Counted from the stretch's first letter, positions 1 through 8,286 are shown. The stretch: 64,000 nt of DNA from CAYFSS01 sp964345975 (GCA_964345975.1 CAYFSS010000007.1:1-64000), one strand, 5' to 3'. Numbers and translations are program-made. Notes: a model not told the origin generated them from the letters alone.

Positions 1-3
1 GAA

Positions 4-519
4 TTATTTTTCCAGTTCATCCAACAGCGTCTTCACAAAGACAGGCAGGTCATCAGGAGATCGCGAAGTGATAAAACCTTGGTCGACGACAACTTCACTG
101 TCCTCCCACTTTGCGCCTGCATTTACCATGTCGTCCTTGATGGCCTTCGTTGATGTGAGCTTGACACCATCGATAACGTCTGCGGAGACTGCGACCCAAC
201 AGGCATGACAAATCATTGCGATAGGCTTATTGGCTTTGTGAAATGCTCTAACCAGTTCAAGCGCATCGGAGTTCGTGCGCATCTTATCAGGAGCAAAACC
301 ACCCGGGATAACTAAGGTATCGTAATCCCCTTCATTCGCATCTGCATACGTGATATCGGCTTCAAAAGACAAGTCCGATTTGCCTTTGTATTCCTCGGTT
401 TACTCACCGGCAACATCCACGACATATCCTGCTTCTTGGAGACGATAATACGGATAGATAAATTCTTTCTCATCAAACTGAGGAGCGATAAACATCAGTG
501 CTCTTTTAGTTTTCGTCAT
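4..519 (-). pseudogene. DJ-1/PfpI family protein, interrupted by an in-frame stop
   Basis: This reads as a DJ-1/PfpI superfamily protein (protease or deglycase-like, glutamine amidotransferase fold) of about 171 residues. An ATG at 519, preceded by AGGAAG seven bases upstream, opens a frame beginning MTKTKRALMFIAPQFDEKE. Codon 40 (400-402) is TAA, and the same frame then continues without a shift into EEYKGKSDL and the conserved core. That core includes IPGGFAPDK and the nucleophile elbow AMICHACW, whose Cys is the family's reactive residue, and it runs to the stop at 4. A CAA or GAA codon changed to TAA would explain the break. An internal restart downstream of the stop would lack the first beta strand. 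The family call is secure. Whether the stop is a real mutation or a base-call error cannot be decided here. Confidence 0.8.
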
Positions 520-680
520 GTAATCTTCCTTTTACTTTGGCATTTTGGCTTCTCATAAACACCATTATGAATTTACTATACCCGATCATCTATTGGCGTT
601 CTGTCACGTGTTTGATTCCGGAAGCTCATCGCGATCGCAAGAATTTATGTCGCACGAAGTTTTAACATCAATTGAAAACT

Positions 681-1436
681 CTACAAAATCTCAACCCCGT
701 AAGCTTGCAAATAGGCTCCATCACTAACGTCTCGATGGATCAACTGAACCAGTCGGCGTTCCAATTTTCGAGCCGCCTCCTGACCCATTGATACAGCAGC
801 AATCGAAAGATACAGCTCTCGATGTTGATCCTGACGTGCTACTTCCATCACAGAAACATTTTCTTTCTTGAGAGCCGAGATCAGGCGTTGTCTCACACGG
901 CGCTTGTCCTTCAATGAATTTGCGTAGGGCAAATGAATGACTAAGCGAAGGGATAAGACGACTTCGCGGAAGGCATCTTCTTGAGACGCATTGAGAGGAC
1001 CTGTGAGAGGCAATTCGTTGACTTCAACTTCACCTTCCTTCTCTTCACTCTCTTCGTTCCCTACAACGTTCTCTTCTTCCGTTGCTTCAGACCAATAAAT
1101 GCATAACCAAACACAAGGATCGGATGTCTTGGATACTGTGTGCTCATAACCGGAAGGTAAGAACAGTGCATCCCCTTCATTTAATTCAACTGTATCCCCT
1201 AGAGCATTCTTTAATTCAGCTGAACCTTGAAGAACGATGACCCACTCCGCTTCAGCTTGAATATAAGGTCCTGATGCTTGTCCACTGGAAACAGTGCGCA
1301 CAATTCGGAGAGACCCTGATGTTAGAATATCATCAAAGACTTCTTGTTCAGCATCTTTACCCTGATTAGAGCACAAGCCTCGCCAGATTTTCCACGTCGT
1401 ACCTTTTTGATCCATAAATGAGTTAACACTTCGCAT
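681..1436 (-). CDS. Cupin-DUF503 (YlxP-like) fusion protein
   Basis: This is a 251-residue cytoplasmic protein with two recognisable parts. Residues about 35-115 form a cupin barrel (EAEWVIVLQGSAEL, then NEGDALFLPSGYEH), a small-molecule or metal-binding fold often seen in sugar isomerases and regulators. After an acidic Glu-rich linker (about 120-140), residues about 160-250 match DUF503, the YlxP-like family: LRLVIHLPYANSLKDKRR is the typical opening and VSVMEVARQDQH follows. DUF503 proteins normally stand alone at about 90-100 residues and are often encoded near translation factors. The start is placed at the ATG at 1436 because AAAGGA lies nine bases upstream; the TTG at 1445 touches that site. 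It is divergent from the Nudix gene. The biochemical role is unknown, and I do not recall this domain pairing. Confidence 0.8.
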   Translation of the reverse strand: MRSVNSFMDQKGTTWKIWRGLCSNQGKDAEQEVFDDILTSGSLRIVRTVSSGQASGPYIQAEAEWVIVLQGSAELKNALGDTVELNEGDALFLPSGYEHTVSKTSDPCVWLCIYWSEATEEENVVGNEESEEKEGEVEVNELPLTGPLNASQEDAFREVVLSLRLVIHLPYANSLKDKRRVRQRLISALKKENVSVMEVARQDQHRELYLSIAAVSMGQEAARKLERRLVQLIHRDVSDGAYLQAYGVEIL

Positions 1437-1512
1437 ATTAAACAATCCTTTCTTTGACTTCTGACTTCGTTATACTGCTAAGACGTAAAGCGGTTCATCG
1501 AGGGAGGCCAAT

Positions 1513-1929
1513 GTGATCCATGAAAAGTCCTGTGGGGCAGTTATCTGGCGAAAGAATCCGGAAGATATCCATGAGTATTTAATTTTACAGCATGCTGCAG
1601 CTCACTGGGCTTACGCTAAAGGACACGTTGAAAACAATGAGACAGAGAAAGAAACCGCTCTACGTGAAATCAAAGAAGAAACAGGGTTAACCGTTGAGCT
1701 CCATATGGGCTTTCGGGAGATCAATATATATTCTCCCCACCCTAGGGTCGAGAAAACCGTCATTTATTTTCTAGCGGAAGCCGATCCCGAGGCCATCGTG
1801 AGAGTCCAGGAGGAAGAGATTTCTCATGCGCGATGGCTTCCTTATCAACAAGCACGAGAGCTTCTTAGCTTTCCAAACGATAGGAAGATTTTGGACAAAG
1901 CGGACCATCTCTTAACCACAGCTCGCTAA
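1513..1929 (+). CDS. Nudix hydrolase, Ap4A-hydrolase type
   Basis: This 138-residue Nudix protein resembles asymmetric diadenosine tetraphosphate hydrolases (SCGAVIWRK near the N-terminus, HWAYAKGHVE before the box). The Nudix box is intact: Gly of KGHVE, then ETALREIKEETGL, which supplies the metal-binding REXXEE glutamates. Such enzymes cleave Ap4A or related nucleoside diphosphate-X compounds in the cytoplasm. Translation starts at GTG 1513, with GGGAGG six bases upstream. An out-of-frame ATG at 1511 is followed at once by TGA, so it cannot be the start. The gene is monocistronic by appearance, divergent from the cupin-DUF503 gene and convergent with the transglycosylase. The exact substrate is inferred. 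Confidence 0.85.
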   Translation: MIHEKSCGAVIWRKNPEDIHEYLILQHAAAHWAYAKGHVENNETEKETALREIKEETGLTVELHMGFREINIYSPHPRVEKTVIYFLAEADPEAIVRVQEEEISHARWLPYQQARELLSFPNDRKILDKADHLLTTAR

Positions 1930-1997
1930 ACCAACGAATCTACGCTTCCGGATACGGCACTGAAGGCAATCACCCATGTAGCACCATGGCCTCATTT

Positions 1998-2954
1998 TTA
2001 TTGATTGATATTGGCCTCCGCCTCTTCTTTTGATTCAAAAGCCTCGTCAGCATTTCCCGGGAAAACATGGTCATAAGCCTCATGATATCGTTCTGTACGT
2101 ACCTGCACCCGTTCGACATAATTCCTCGTCTCGGCGAAAGGAATCTCTTTGAGTGTTCTACCATCGTCAGAATACTCATCCTCCTCAAGCCACGCACTGA
2201 CATTGCCTTGGCCTGCGTTATAAGCAGCGATAGCAGTCGCTGTCTCACCATCGAACAAGTTGAGGAGATACCGCAAGAAGGATGTTCCAAGCCTTATATT
2301 GAGCACCGGTTGCGTAAGATCATCGGGATCTACTTGGACACCGATCCTTTCGCCCAACCAAATACCCGTATCCGGCAGAATTTGCATCAATCCGATAGCA
2401 CCTGCGGACGAGACGACTTCGGGCCGATAATCACTTTCCGTACGCATCACAGCAGCAACGAGGAAGGGATCCAGTTCGTTTGCTTCAGCGTAGAAGGCAA
2501 TGAGATCAGCGTAATGAATCGGTGAATTCTCAGGGGTAGGTTTCATACTGTCTTCTCGGAGTTTGGGAAGGATCAAGGCAATGAATACGATAACGGCTGC
2601 TAAGAGAATCAGACCTCCGAAGATCACTGCATAGCGAAACCCTCTTCTGGACCACAACGGTCGACCTCTTGAGGGATCGAGGACCGTTCTCTTCTTCCGA
2701 CCCACAGGACCATCTACACGGCGCTCGTAGTTAGGATAAAGGTTCGCTTGGATATTGTATAACTCAGGGGACATTCCCGGCTGAGGCTGGAGCTCATCTT
2801 CAGTGGGTGGGAAGCTTTCCACATGGACATCGGCGAACGTGGGATCTTCACGTAAATCGTCGATTCCCTCCGGGTCCGGAACTAATGGGGCGGGATCTTC
2901 CTGTTGAGGGCTCCGATAGACAGAATCATCCTTCGGCCTAGCCTTCTTCTTCAT
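1998..2954 (-). CDS. Membrane-anchored lytic transglycosylase (SLT domain)
   Basis: This 318-residue protein has a charged, Pro-rich cytoplasmic N-terminal region of about 105 residues. One membrane segment (YAVIFGGLILLAAVIVFIAL) follows, then an extracellular soluble lytic transglycosylase (Slt/GH23) domain. The catalytic Glu lies in VMRTESDYRP, followed by the diagnostic SAGAIGLMQILP and IAAYNAGQGNV. It should cleave the MurNAc-GlcNAc bond of peptidoglycan to give 1,6-anhydro products. The ATG at 2954 is chosen because GGAGG lies seven bases before it; the longer frame from 2981 adds nine residues and would place this site inside the gene. The long cytoplasmic tail is unusual for a simple lytic enzyme and may bind a partner. 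Confidence 0.88.
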   Translation of the reverse strand: MKKKARPKDDSVYRSPQQEDPAPLVPDPEGIDDLREDPTFADVHVESFPPTEDELQPQPGMSPELYNIQANLYPNYERRVDGPVGRKKRTVLDPSRGRPLWSRRGFRYAVIFGGLILLAAVIVFIALILPKLREDSMKPTPENSPIHYADLIAFYAEANELDPFLVAAVMRTESDYRPEVVSSAGAIGLMQILPDTGIWLGERIGVQVDPDDLTQPVLNIRLGTSFLRYLLNLFDGETATAIAAYNAGQGNVSAWLEEDEYSDDGRTLKEIPFAETRNYVERVQVRTERYHEAYDHVFPGNADEAFESKEEAEANINQ

Positions 2955-3071
2955 TCTAATTCCTCCATGAGAGTCCTCCATAGAGGCCCTTATACTCTAA
3001 ACTCCCTATGAATAACGCGTTAAAGTGTATCATGAGTTCCAAGATAACAATGAAATGAAAGGACATTTAAG

Positions 3072-3677
3072 ATGTGTGGTCGCTACTACTTTGATCCCGA
3101 ACGCGATGACCCTTTGACGTTTCGCTTAAACCAGGCTCTTAAGGGAATTGATCCGGACTATAGAGGAGGTGAAATCTTCCCGGGCACCATGGTGCCGGCT
3201 CTCATTCCGGCTGAGGACAAGCAAGTTCAATTAGCGCTCTTCTATTGGGGCTTTCCCGTTCATTTCTCCAAGCGCAATCTCATCAATGCGCGAAGCGAAA
3301 CCGTGCTGGAGAAACAGACCTTCCAAGAACCCTTCGAGACCGCAAGAATTGCTGTCCCTGCCCATGGATACTACGAGTGGGATACAAACAAGCAGCGACA
3401 CATGTTCGTCCTTCCCGGGAATGAACTCTTCTTTCTTGCTGCTATAGCCAGGATATTTGAGAACAGACGTGAACTGGTTCTTCTAACTCGTGAAGCTTTA
3501 GGAGAAGCAAACGAAGTCCATCATAGAATGCCGCTTTGTCTGCAAGAATCAGAGATAAAGCCATGGCTCCGGGAAAGAGACTGGGCTGTAGATTATATGA
3601 ATCAAACACCCAATTTATTGCCGGAAAACGTTGAGATTGACAAGCGTGCCGACTCCTCGCATAATCCTCTGCGATAA
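3072..3677 (+). CDS. SRAP (HMCES/YedK-like) abasic-site protein
   Basis: This 201-residue member of the SOS-response-associated peptidase family begins MCGRYYF, so Cys2 becomes the N-terminal nucleophile after Met removal. Other conserved active-site segments are present: INARSET (Asn), AHGYYEW (Glu) and VHHRMPLCL (His). The family forms a thiazolidine crosslink to abasic sites in single-stranded DNA and shields them. The length is slightly short of the usual 220 or so. AAAGGA lies upstream of the ATG. Only 64 bases separate it from the uracil permease gene, so co-transcription is possible. No LexA-type operator was recognised. Confidence 0.9.
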   Translation: MCGRYYFDPERDDPLTFRLNQALKGIDPDYRGGEIFPGTMVPALIPAEDKQVQLALFYWGFPVHFSKRNLINARSETVLEKQTFQEPFETARIAVPAHGYYEWDTNKQRHMFVLPGNELFFLAAIARIFENRRELVLLTREALGEANEVHHRMPLCLQESEIKPWLRERDWAVDYMNQTPNLLPENVEIDKRADSSHNPLR

Positions 3678-3741
3678 GAACTGTCGTGCGTCGATCTAAG
3701 TGTGTCTAGCACTTTAAGATGCCTCCATAGAAGGAGTAAAC

Positions 3742-5097
3742 ATGTCTAAGTCATCCCCACAAATCGGCGTTGAGCCGCTTTGGGACCTCAAGGAACTCCC
3801 GCCGGCGAAACGCCTTCTTCTTGGCCTTCAGCATACGTTCGCAATGTTCGGAGCCACGGTCCTCGTCCCCATCATCACCGGTTTGAATATCAGCACAGCC
3901 CTGTTGATGGCAGGTTTGGGAACCTTAATTTTCCACCTCCTGACCAAGGGCAAGGTCCCGGCATTCTTGGGATCCAGCTTTGCCTTTATAGCCGGTTACT
4001 TAACTGTAGCGCCCGTGACCAACGGTGTTGCTGATCCCGTCCAACTTGCCAAAGCAGGTGGCGGGATTTTTGTTTCGGGTGTCCTTTATTTGCTTCTCGC
4101 AGGTTTAATCAAGGCTTTCGGTGTTGAGCGTGTCATGCGTTTCTTCCCGCCGGTTGTAACGGGACCCATCATCATTTCTATTGGTCTCATTTTGAGCCCC
4201 ACGGCGATTGCAAATGCTCAAACCGATTGGCTATTGGCGATCGTCGCAATTGTAATCATCATTGTGCTCAATATATGGGGCCGCGGAATGGCGAAGATCC
4301 TCCCCATCCTCATAGGGATCTTCGGTGCTTATGCTGTCGCCCTGATTCTCCAACGGGTAGACTTCAGCACCATGCAGGATGTCAAACTCTTTGCCGTCCC
4401 GCTCCATCGTGAAAACTTTGCGATCTTCGACCTTTCGGCCATCATCACAATCTTCCCCATCGCCTTGGCAACGATCATGGAACACATCGGGGACATCTCA
4501 GCCATCTCGGCAACGGTAGGCAAAAACTATATCCGCGAACCCGGTCTACACCGCACTCTCCTCGGTGATGGTATTGCAACGATGTTCTCGGCCTTATTTG
4601 GCGGTCCGGCCAATACCACCTATGGTGAAAACACCGGCGTCTTGGCCTTGACCAGAATTTATGACCCTGCGGTCACAAGGCTAGCAGCGATCTTTGCTAT
4701 CATCCTCTCCTTCTTCCCTATCTTCAGCGGTTTGATTCGCTCAATCCCTACGGGCATCATTGGCGGGGTTTCGCTTATTCTCTACGGTATGATTTCTGCT
4801 ATCGGTGTGCGTAACTTGGTCGAGAATCAAGTGGACTTCACCAAGAGCCGGAACCTCATCGTAGCGTCTGCCATCCTTGTTCTTGCGTTGGGCTTCGCTT
4901 CGGAAGGTTTATCGTTCGTAGTCTTCGGAACCACGGTTGAGCTTTCAGGCATCGCTATCGCAGCCATCGTTGGAATTCTCTTGAATGCAATCTTACCCGG
5001 CAAGGACTACATCTTCGACGAAGAGGAACCTCATGAGACGGGTGTTGAGTTCTCCACGACGGATACCACGAAGGAAGGCCGTCGACTGACGAAGTAA
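3742..5097 (+). CDS. uraA: Uracil/xanthine permease, NCS2 family (UraA-like)
   Basis: This 451-residue integral membrane protein of the nucleobase:cation symporter-2 family imports uracil (or a related base) with protons. Family segments include GLQHTFAMFGATVLVP near residue 30, VPAFLGSSFAFIAGY, FPPVVTGPIIISIG, a central acidic motif MEHIGDISA, and GGPANTTYGENTGVLALT. These match UraA more closely than xanthine permeases. About 12-14 hydrophobic helices are visible, followed by a short polar C-terminal tail. GAAGGAG precedes the ATG. There is no PyrR-type attenuator in the short leader. A strong intrinsic terminator follows the stop. Confidence 0.9.
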   Translation: MSKSSPQIGVEPLWDLKELPPAKRLLLGLQHTFAMFGATVLVPIITGLNISTALLMAGLGTLIFHLLTKGKVPAFLGSSFAFIAGYLTVAPVTNGVADPVQLAKAGGGIFVSGVLYLLLAGLIKAFGVERVMRFFPPVVTGPIIISIGLILSPTAIANAQTDWLLAIVAIVIIIVLNIWGRGMAKILPILIGIFGAYAVALILQRVDFSTMQDVKLFAVPLHRENFAIFDLSAIITIFPIALATIMEHIGDISAISATVGKNYIREPGLHRTLLGDGIATMFSALFGGPANTTYGENTGVLALTRIYDPAVTRLAAIFAIILSFFPIFSGLIRSIPTGIIGGVSLILYGMISAIGVRNLVENQVDFTKSRNLIVASAILVLALGFASEGLSFVVFGTTVELSGIAIAAIVGILLNAILPGKDYIFDEEEPHETGVEFSTTDTTKEGRRLTK

Positions 5098-5116
5098 TCT
5101 GTCCTTTTACCTTTGC

Positions 5117-5144
5117 AACCTCGGCCAATGGTCGAGGTTTTTTG
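5117..5144 (+). terminator. Intrinsic terminator after the uracil permease
   Basis: Inverted repeat AACCTCG...CGAGGTT, extended by a G-U and two C-G pairs around a three-base loop, is followed directly by a run of six T. It ends the permease transcript before the dehydrogenase gene. Confidence 0.85.
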
Positions 5145-5177
5145 TTCTCTCGGTATAATCTAGCGAAGGAGGAACTT

Positions 5178-6182
5178 ATGAAAAATGCCTGTTTTGTAAC
5201 ACAACATGGAGAACGTGCTATTGATTACGCTTATAGCCAAGAAACCCAAGCAAACCTACACGCTAAGTTAAACTTTTTACCCCCAATCTATGGCAACAAT
5301 GTCCCCACAAAAGCCCACCAGGACTGTCACTTTATTTTCTCAACCTGGGGTTGCCCGGCGTGGGACGAAGACTTCTTGGCCGAACATTTCCCACAGCTCG
5401 AAGCTCTGTTCTATGCAGCCGGGTCTGTGCAGGCTTTTGGAAGGAGTTATCTCAATCGTGGGGTTAGGATCTTCGCAGCACCATCTACGAATGCAATCCC
5501 CGTAGCAGATTATTGTTTAGCTCAGATAATCTTGGCTTCAAAGGGTTATTTCACATTAGCTCGGCAGCGGTCCAATATGACGATGGAAGAAGCTGTCAAC
5601 TTAGGGCGAAACTATATGGGTTCCTACGGCATGAGGATAGGTCTTATAGGTTTTGGACAAATTGCAAGACTTCTTACCAAGAAGATTCATCAAGTTTTGG
5701 CGCTTGCGGAAGTTTCTGTCTACGACCCCTACGTTTCAAGAGAAGAACTTGAAGCCTATGGAGCAAAGCCCGCTGATCTCGATTTGATCTTTAGTAGCTC
5801 TGAGGTTGTCAGCAATCACCTCCCGAACTTACCTACGACCCAAGCGATGCTCAAACGTGAGCACTTTGAGAAGATGCCGAAGTATGCAACCTTCATCAAT
5901 ACCGGCCGCGGAGCACAAGTTGTGGAAGATGACTTGGCCGAAATCCTTAGAGAACGACCGGATCTCACAGCCTTACTCGACGTGACATTTCCAGAGCCGC
6001 CGCAAGAAGGTCATCCCTTCTATCACTTACCCAATCTATTTCTGACGCCGCACATCGCAGGTTCGAGCGGTCGAGAGGTGCAAAGAATGGGAGCTGCAGT
6101 CTTTGATGCCTTCGAGAAATACGAACAGGATCTAAATTCAGATATGGAAGTAAGAATTGAAGATCTGGAAAAAATGGCGTAA
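5178..6182 (+). CDS. D-isomer-specific 2-hydroxyacid dehydrogenase family protein
   Basis: This 334-residue NAD(P)-dependent oxidoreductase of the D-2-hydroxyacid dehydrogenase family reduces a 2-oxoacid or related substrate. The Rossmann motif is MRIGLIGFGQIARLL (GxGxxA). Catalytic residues sit in NTGRGAQVVEDD (Arg), TFPEPPQEG (Glu) and FLTPHIAGSSG (His). The start is the ATG at 5178, preceded by a perfect AAGGAGG; the frame open from 5142 runs back into the previous terminator and is not credible as coding. The N-terminal substrate domain (KNACFVTQHGERAIDYAYS) does not point to a specific substrate. It stands alone between two terminators. Confidence 0.85.
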   Translation: MKNACFVTQHGERAIDYAYSQETQANLHAKLNFLPPIYGNNVPTKAHQDCHFIFSTWGCPAWDEDFLAEHFPQLEALFYAAGSVQAFGRSYLNRGVRIFAAPSTNAIPVADYCLAQIILASKGYFTLARQRSNMTMEEAVNLGRNYMGSYGMRIGLIGFGQIARLLTKKIHQVLALAEVSVYDPYVSREELEAYGAKPADLDLIFSSSEVVSNHLPNLPTTQAMLKREHFEKMPKYATFINTGRGAQVVEDDLAEILRERPDLTALLDVTFPEPPQEGHPFYHLPNLFLTPHIAGSSGREVQRMGAAVFDAFEKYEQDLNSDMEVRIEDLEKMA

Positions 6183-6405
6183 GTTTGTCTAAGCTAAAAA
6201 CTAACCTGATTAATTGCACAGTTTTCACGACTACTTTTATGCATTTGTTATGACGTCCATCAAATAAACGCTTTTGTCCCTTTTCTTTTGAAAAGATCGG
6301 CTAAAATAACAAATGTCTTTGAGATCTACGGAGCAATGAGCTCTGCAGAACATCAAACGCCCTAAACGGGCAGATCATTATGAGACACTTTGGAGGTATT
6401 TGAAG

Positions 6406-6651
6406 ATGAAGAAATTGATGAGTGTTGCACTGGCTTTGGTTCTTTCCTTGGTTCTTGTCGCTTGCGATACAGCTACAAACAGGACCGATGCAACGACGAC
6501 AGTCGCTACGATCGATGCAGTTGAAGAAGCTGTTGAAGACGCTGAAGAAGCTGCTAGCGATGTTGAAGAAGAAGCCGATGAAGCTGCAAGCGAAGTTGAA
6601 TCCGCTGCTGACGACGCTGCTGACGATGCCACTGACGCTGACGCTGAGTAA
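6406..6651 (+). CDS. Small acidic Ala/Glu/Asp-rich lipoprotein
   Basis: This 81-residue exported lipoprotein has a signal peptide with hydrophobic core VALALVLSLVLVAC, ending in a lipobox whose Cys would be lipidated. The mature part is only about 60 residues and is composed almost wholly of Ala, Glu, Asp, Val and Thr with heptad-like spacing (EEAVEDAEEAASDVEEEADE), so a long amphipathic or disordered helix is likely. The ATG at 6406 has GGAGG nine bases upstream. It has its own terminator, so it is a single-gene unit. It resembles entericidin-type or spacer lipoproteins in design only. No function is recognised. Confidence 0.75.
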   Translation: MKKLMSVALALVLSLVLVACDTATNRTDATTTVATIDAVEEAVEDAEEAASDVEEEADEAASEVESAADDAADDATDADAE

Positions 6652-6702
6652 TTTGCTTAGTAAGCACTATAGTTAATTCCCTACCGTGGAATAAACTGTT
6701 AC

Positions 6703-6730
6703 GAGACTCAAGAGATTGAGTCTCTTTTTT
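6703..6730 (+). terminator. Intrinsic terminator after the small lipoprotein
   Basis: A perfect 8-bp stem GAGACTCA/TGAGTCTC with a six-base loop is followed by six T. It isolates the small lipoprotein from the ABC transporter operon. Confidence 0.9.
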
Positions 6731-6739
6731 GTCCAAATT

Positions 6740-6769
6740 TTGAATGTTTAAGGTTTCAATGCTTAAAAT
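6740..6769 (+). promoter_or_regulatory. Probable sigma-70-type promoter of the ABC importer operon
   Basis: TTGAAT (6740-6745) and TAAAAT (6764-6769) are separated by 18 bases, just after the preceding terminator. Transcription would start near 6777 and give a leader of about 86 bases before the binding-protein start. Both hexamers are one to two mismatches from consensus. Confidence 0.5.
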
Positions 6770-6817
6770 ACTTGATAAGCCTAAAAAGGCGAAGCATACT
6801 TTTCAAACATAGATGAT

Positions 6818-6839
6818 ATGGATATGCGAACGTATCCAT
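6818..6839 (+). other. Leader hairpin ahead of the binding-protein gene
   Basis: Inverted repeat ATGGATATG/CGTATCCAT (9 bp with one G-U pair) closes a CGAA tetraloop and ends 13 bases before the GGAG site at 6853. It is in the predicted 5' leader. It could affect ribosome access or mRNA stability. No known riboswitch class or T-box was recognised. Confidence 0.45.
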
Positions 6840-6862
6840 CGTTAATGAGATTGGAGATATCT

Positions 6863-8194
6863 ATGGCAGCAAAGAAGCAAAGAAAAGCTGTTATAAGTTT
6901 ACTGACGGTTCTAGGATTCGCTCTGGTATTTGCTTGGCAATTTTTTTCCCCTATCCAGGCAAACAGCCCTGCGACTAAACGTATTGGTGTTTTACAGTTT
7001 GCAGATCATCCTTCACTGCTGAATAGCTTTGACGGCCTTATTGCCGGTCTTGAAGATGAGAACTATGTCGTAGGACAGAATCTTGAAGTGAATTATCAGG
7101 TCGCTAAGGCTGATATGGCACTCAACATGCAGATGGCCAGTCAAATGGCTGCCGAGAATTATGACTTAGTGGTCGGTATCGCAACACCATCAGCTCAAGC
7201 GCTCTACAATGCAGTGCGTGATCGGAATATCCCTCTGGTTTTCAATGCGGTGACAGATCCTATAGCTGCCGGTTTAGCCAACCTTGGGGATGCCTCCGAA
7301 GGTCCTGCGGATGATGATTACTATAAGAATATTCCCGGCGTTACGGGGGTATCCGATCAATTACCCATCCAACAACAACTTCGCATGATTCGCTACTTCC
7401 TACCTGAAGCGACTCGCCTTGGCATTCTCTATACAAGCTCTGAAGCCAACTCCGTAGCTTCCGTAAAACGTTATGAAGAACTTGCACCGAGATATGGATT
7501 TGAAATTGTCGCTCGCTCCATCAGCGCTACGGCAGATCTTCCTATCGCAACGGATGAGATTCTCAACAACGTCGATGCACTCACGAATCTGACCGACAAC
7601 ACGGTTGTCAATAATATGCAGACGGTTCTCGCGAAGGCCAACCAGGCGGGTATCCCTTACTTTGGTTCTGAAGAAGAGCAAGTGCGCCAAGGTCTCCTAG
7701 CTGCTGCAGGTCTCGACTACTTCAAACTAGGTAAAGAAGCCGGTGAGATGGCTGCGGACATTCTTGATGGCGACGACCCTCATGATATTGATATCGAAGC
7801 CGTTGCCAAATCGAGGATCTTCTATAATTCGGAAACGCTCAAGAATTTGGGCTTAACGCTCCCGAATTTCATGCGAGATGACGATGGTCGTGACGACGAT
7901 TGGGATGACGATTGGGACGATGACGATTGGGATGATGACTGGGATGATCGTGATGACGATGATTATCTCTACATCCGCGACGTTAATCCTGTTGTAGAAC
8001 AATCCAGAGGCTATCAGCCGAACAGCCGTAACGTAGAACGAAATCGTTATTTCCGCGACGATGACGACGANNNNNNNNNNNNNNNNNNNNNNNNNNNNNN
8101 NNNNNNNNNNNNNNNNNNNNNNNNNNNNNNNNNNNNNNNNNNNNNNNNNNNNNNNNNNNNNNNNNNNNNNGACGATGACGATTGGGATGACTAG
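6863..8194 (+). CDS. ABC importer substrate-binding protein (TrpX-like) with Asp/Trp repeat tail
   Basis: This is a periplasmic-binding-type protein of the ABC_sub_bind (COG2984/TrpX-like) family, anchored by an N-terminal hydrophobic segment (VISLLTVLGFALVFAWQFF) with no lipobox Cys. The binding core begins RIGVLQFADHPSLLNSFDG and includes VVGIATPSAQAL and FNAVTDPIAAGLA; it ends near LGLTLPNF. A tail of repeated DDDW-type units follows, then a spacer (RDVNPVVEQSRGYQPNS) and a second Asp-rich tract. The second tract holds the 100-N gap, so the tail length and the reading frame across it are unknown. ATG 6863 has GGAG six bases upstream, better than ATG 6818, which is inside a hairpin. Relatives transport tryptophan or other small molecules; the substrate here is not shown. 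Confidence 0.85.
   Translation: MAAKKQRKAVISLLTVLGFALVFAWQFFSPIQANSPATKRIGVLQFADHPSLLNSFDGLIAGLEDENYVVGQNLEVNYQVAKADMALNMQMASQMAAENYDLVVGIATPSAQALYNAVRDRNIPLVFNAVTDPIAAGLANLGDASEGPADDDYYKNIPGVTGVSDQLPIQQQLRMIRYFLPEATRLGILYTSSEANSVASVKRYEELAPRYGFEIVARSISATADLPIATDEILNNVDALTNLTDNTVVNNMQTVLAKANQAGIPYFGSEEEQVRQGLLAAAGLDYFKLGKEAGEMAADILDGDDPHDIDIEAVAKSRIFYNSETLKNLGLTLPNFMRDDDGRDDDWDDDWDDDDWDDDWDDRDDDDYLYIRDVNPVVEQSRGYQPNSRNVERNRYFRDDDDXXXXXXXXXXXXXXXXXXXXXXXXXXXXXXXXXXDDDDWDD
8071..8170. other. Assembly gap of 100 N inside the Asp-rich repeat
   Basis: Exactly 100 N, the conventional length for a gap of unknown size, flanked on both sides by GACGATGACGA-type repeats. The true repeat was probably too long for the assembly, so the tail may be longer or shorter than shown. 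Confidence 0.95.
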
Positions 8195-8239
8195 GCCATC
8201 AAACACCCTAGGTCTGTCGGCATGAAGTAAATAGTGGAC

Positions 8240-8267
8240 CGGGGGCTTACCGCCTCCGCTCTTTCTT
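8240..8267 (+). promoter_or_regulatory. Intra-operon hairpin before the permease gene
   Basis: CGGGGGC/GCCTCCG form a 7-bp stem (one G-U) with a TTACC loop, followed by the pyrimidine-rich CTCTTTCTT. It lies 45 bases after the binding-protein stop and could act as a partial terminator, or protect the upstream message so that the binding protein is made in excess. This is a common arrangement in ABC operons. Confidence 0.45.
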
Positions 8268-8286
8268 ATGAGGTAAATTGAGGTAA

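Noticed and set aside
545..727. 60-codon frame on the plus strand
   Set aside because: No ribosome site; it runs into the antisense of the cupin-DUF503 gene and shows no family feature.
5154..5159. Perfect TATAAT before the hydroxyacid dehydrogenase gene
   Set aside because: No -35 match at a suitable distance, and it would leave a leader of about 12 bases. It may be real but is too weak to list as a promoter.
6770..6862. T-box or Trp riboswitch ahead of the TrpX-like gene
   Set aside because: Only two small hairpins are present; no T-box or known aptamer elements.
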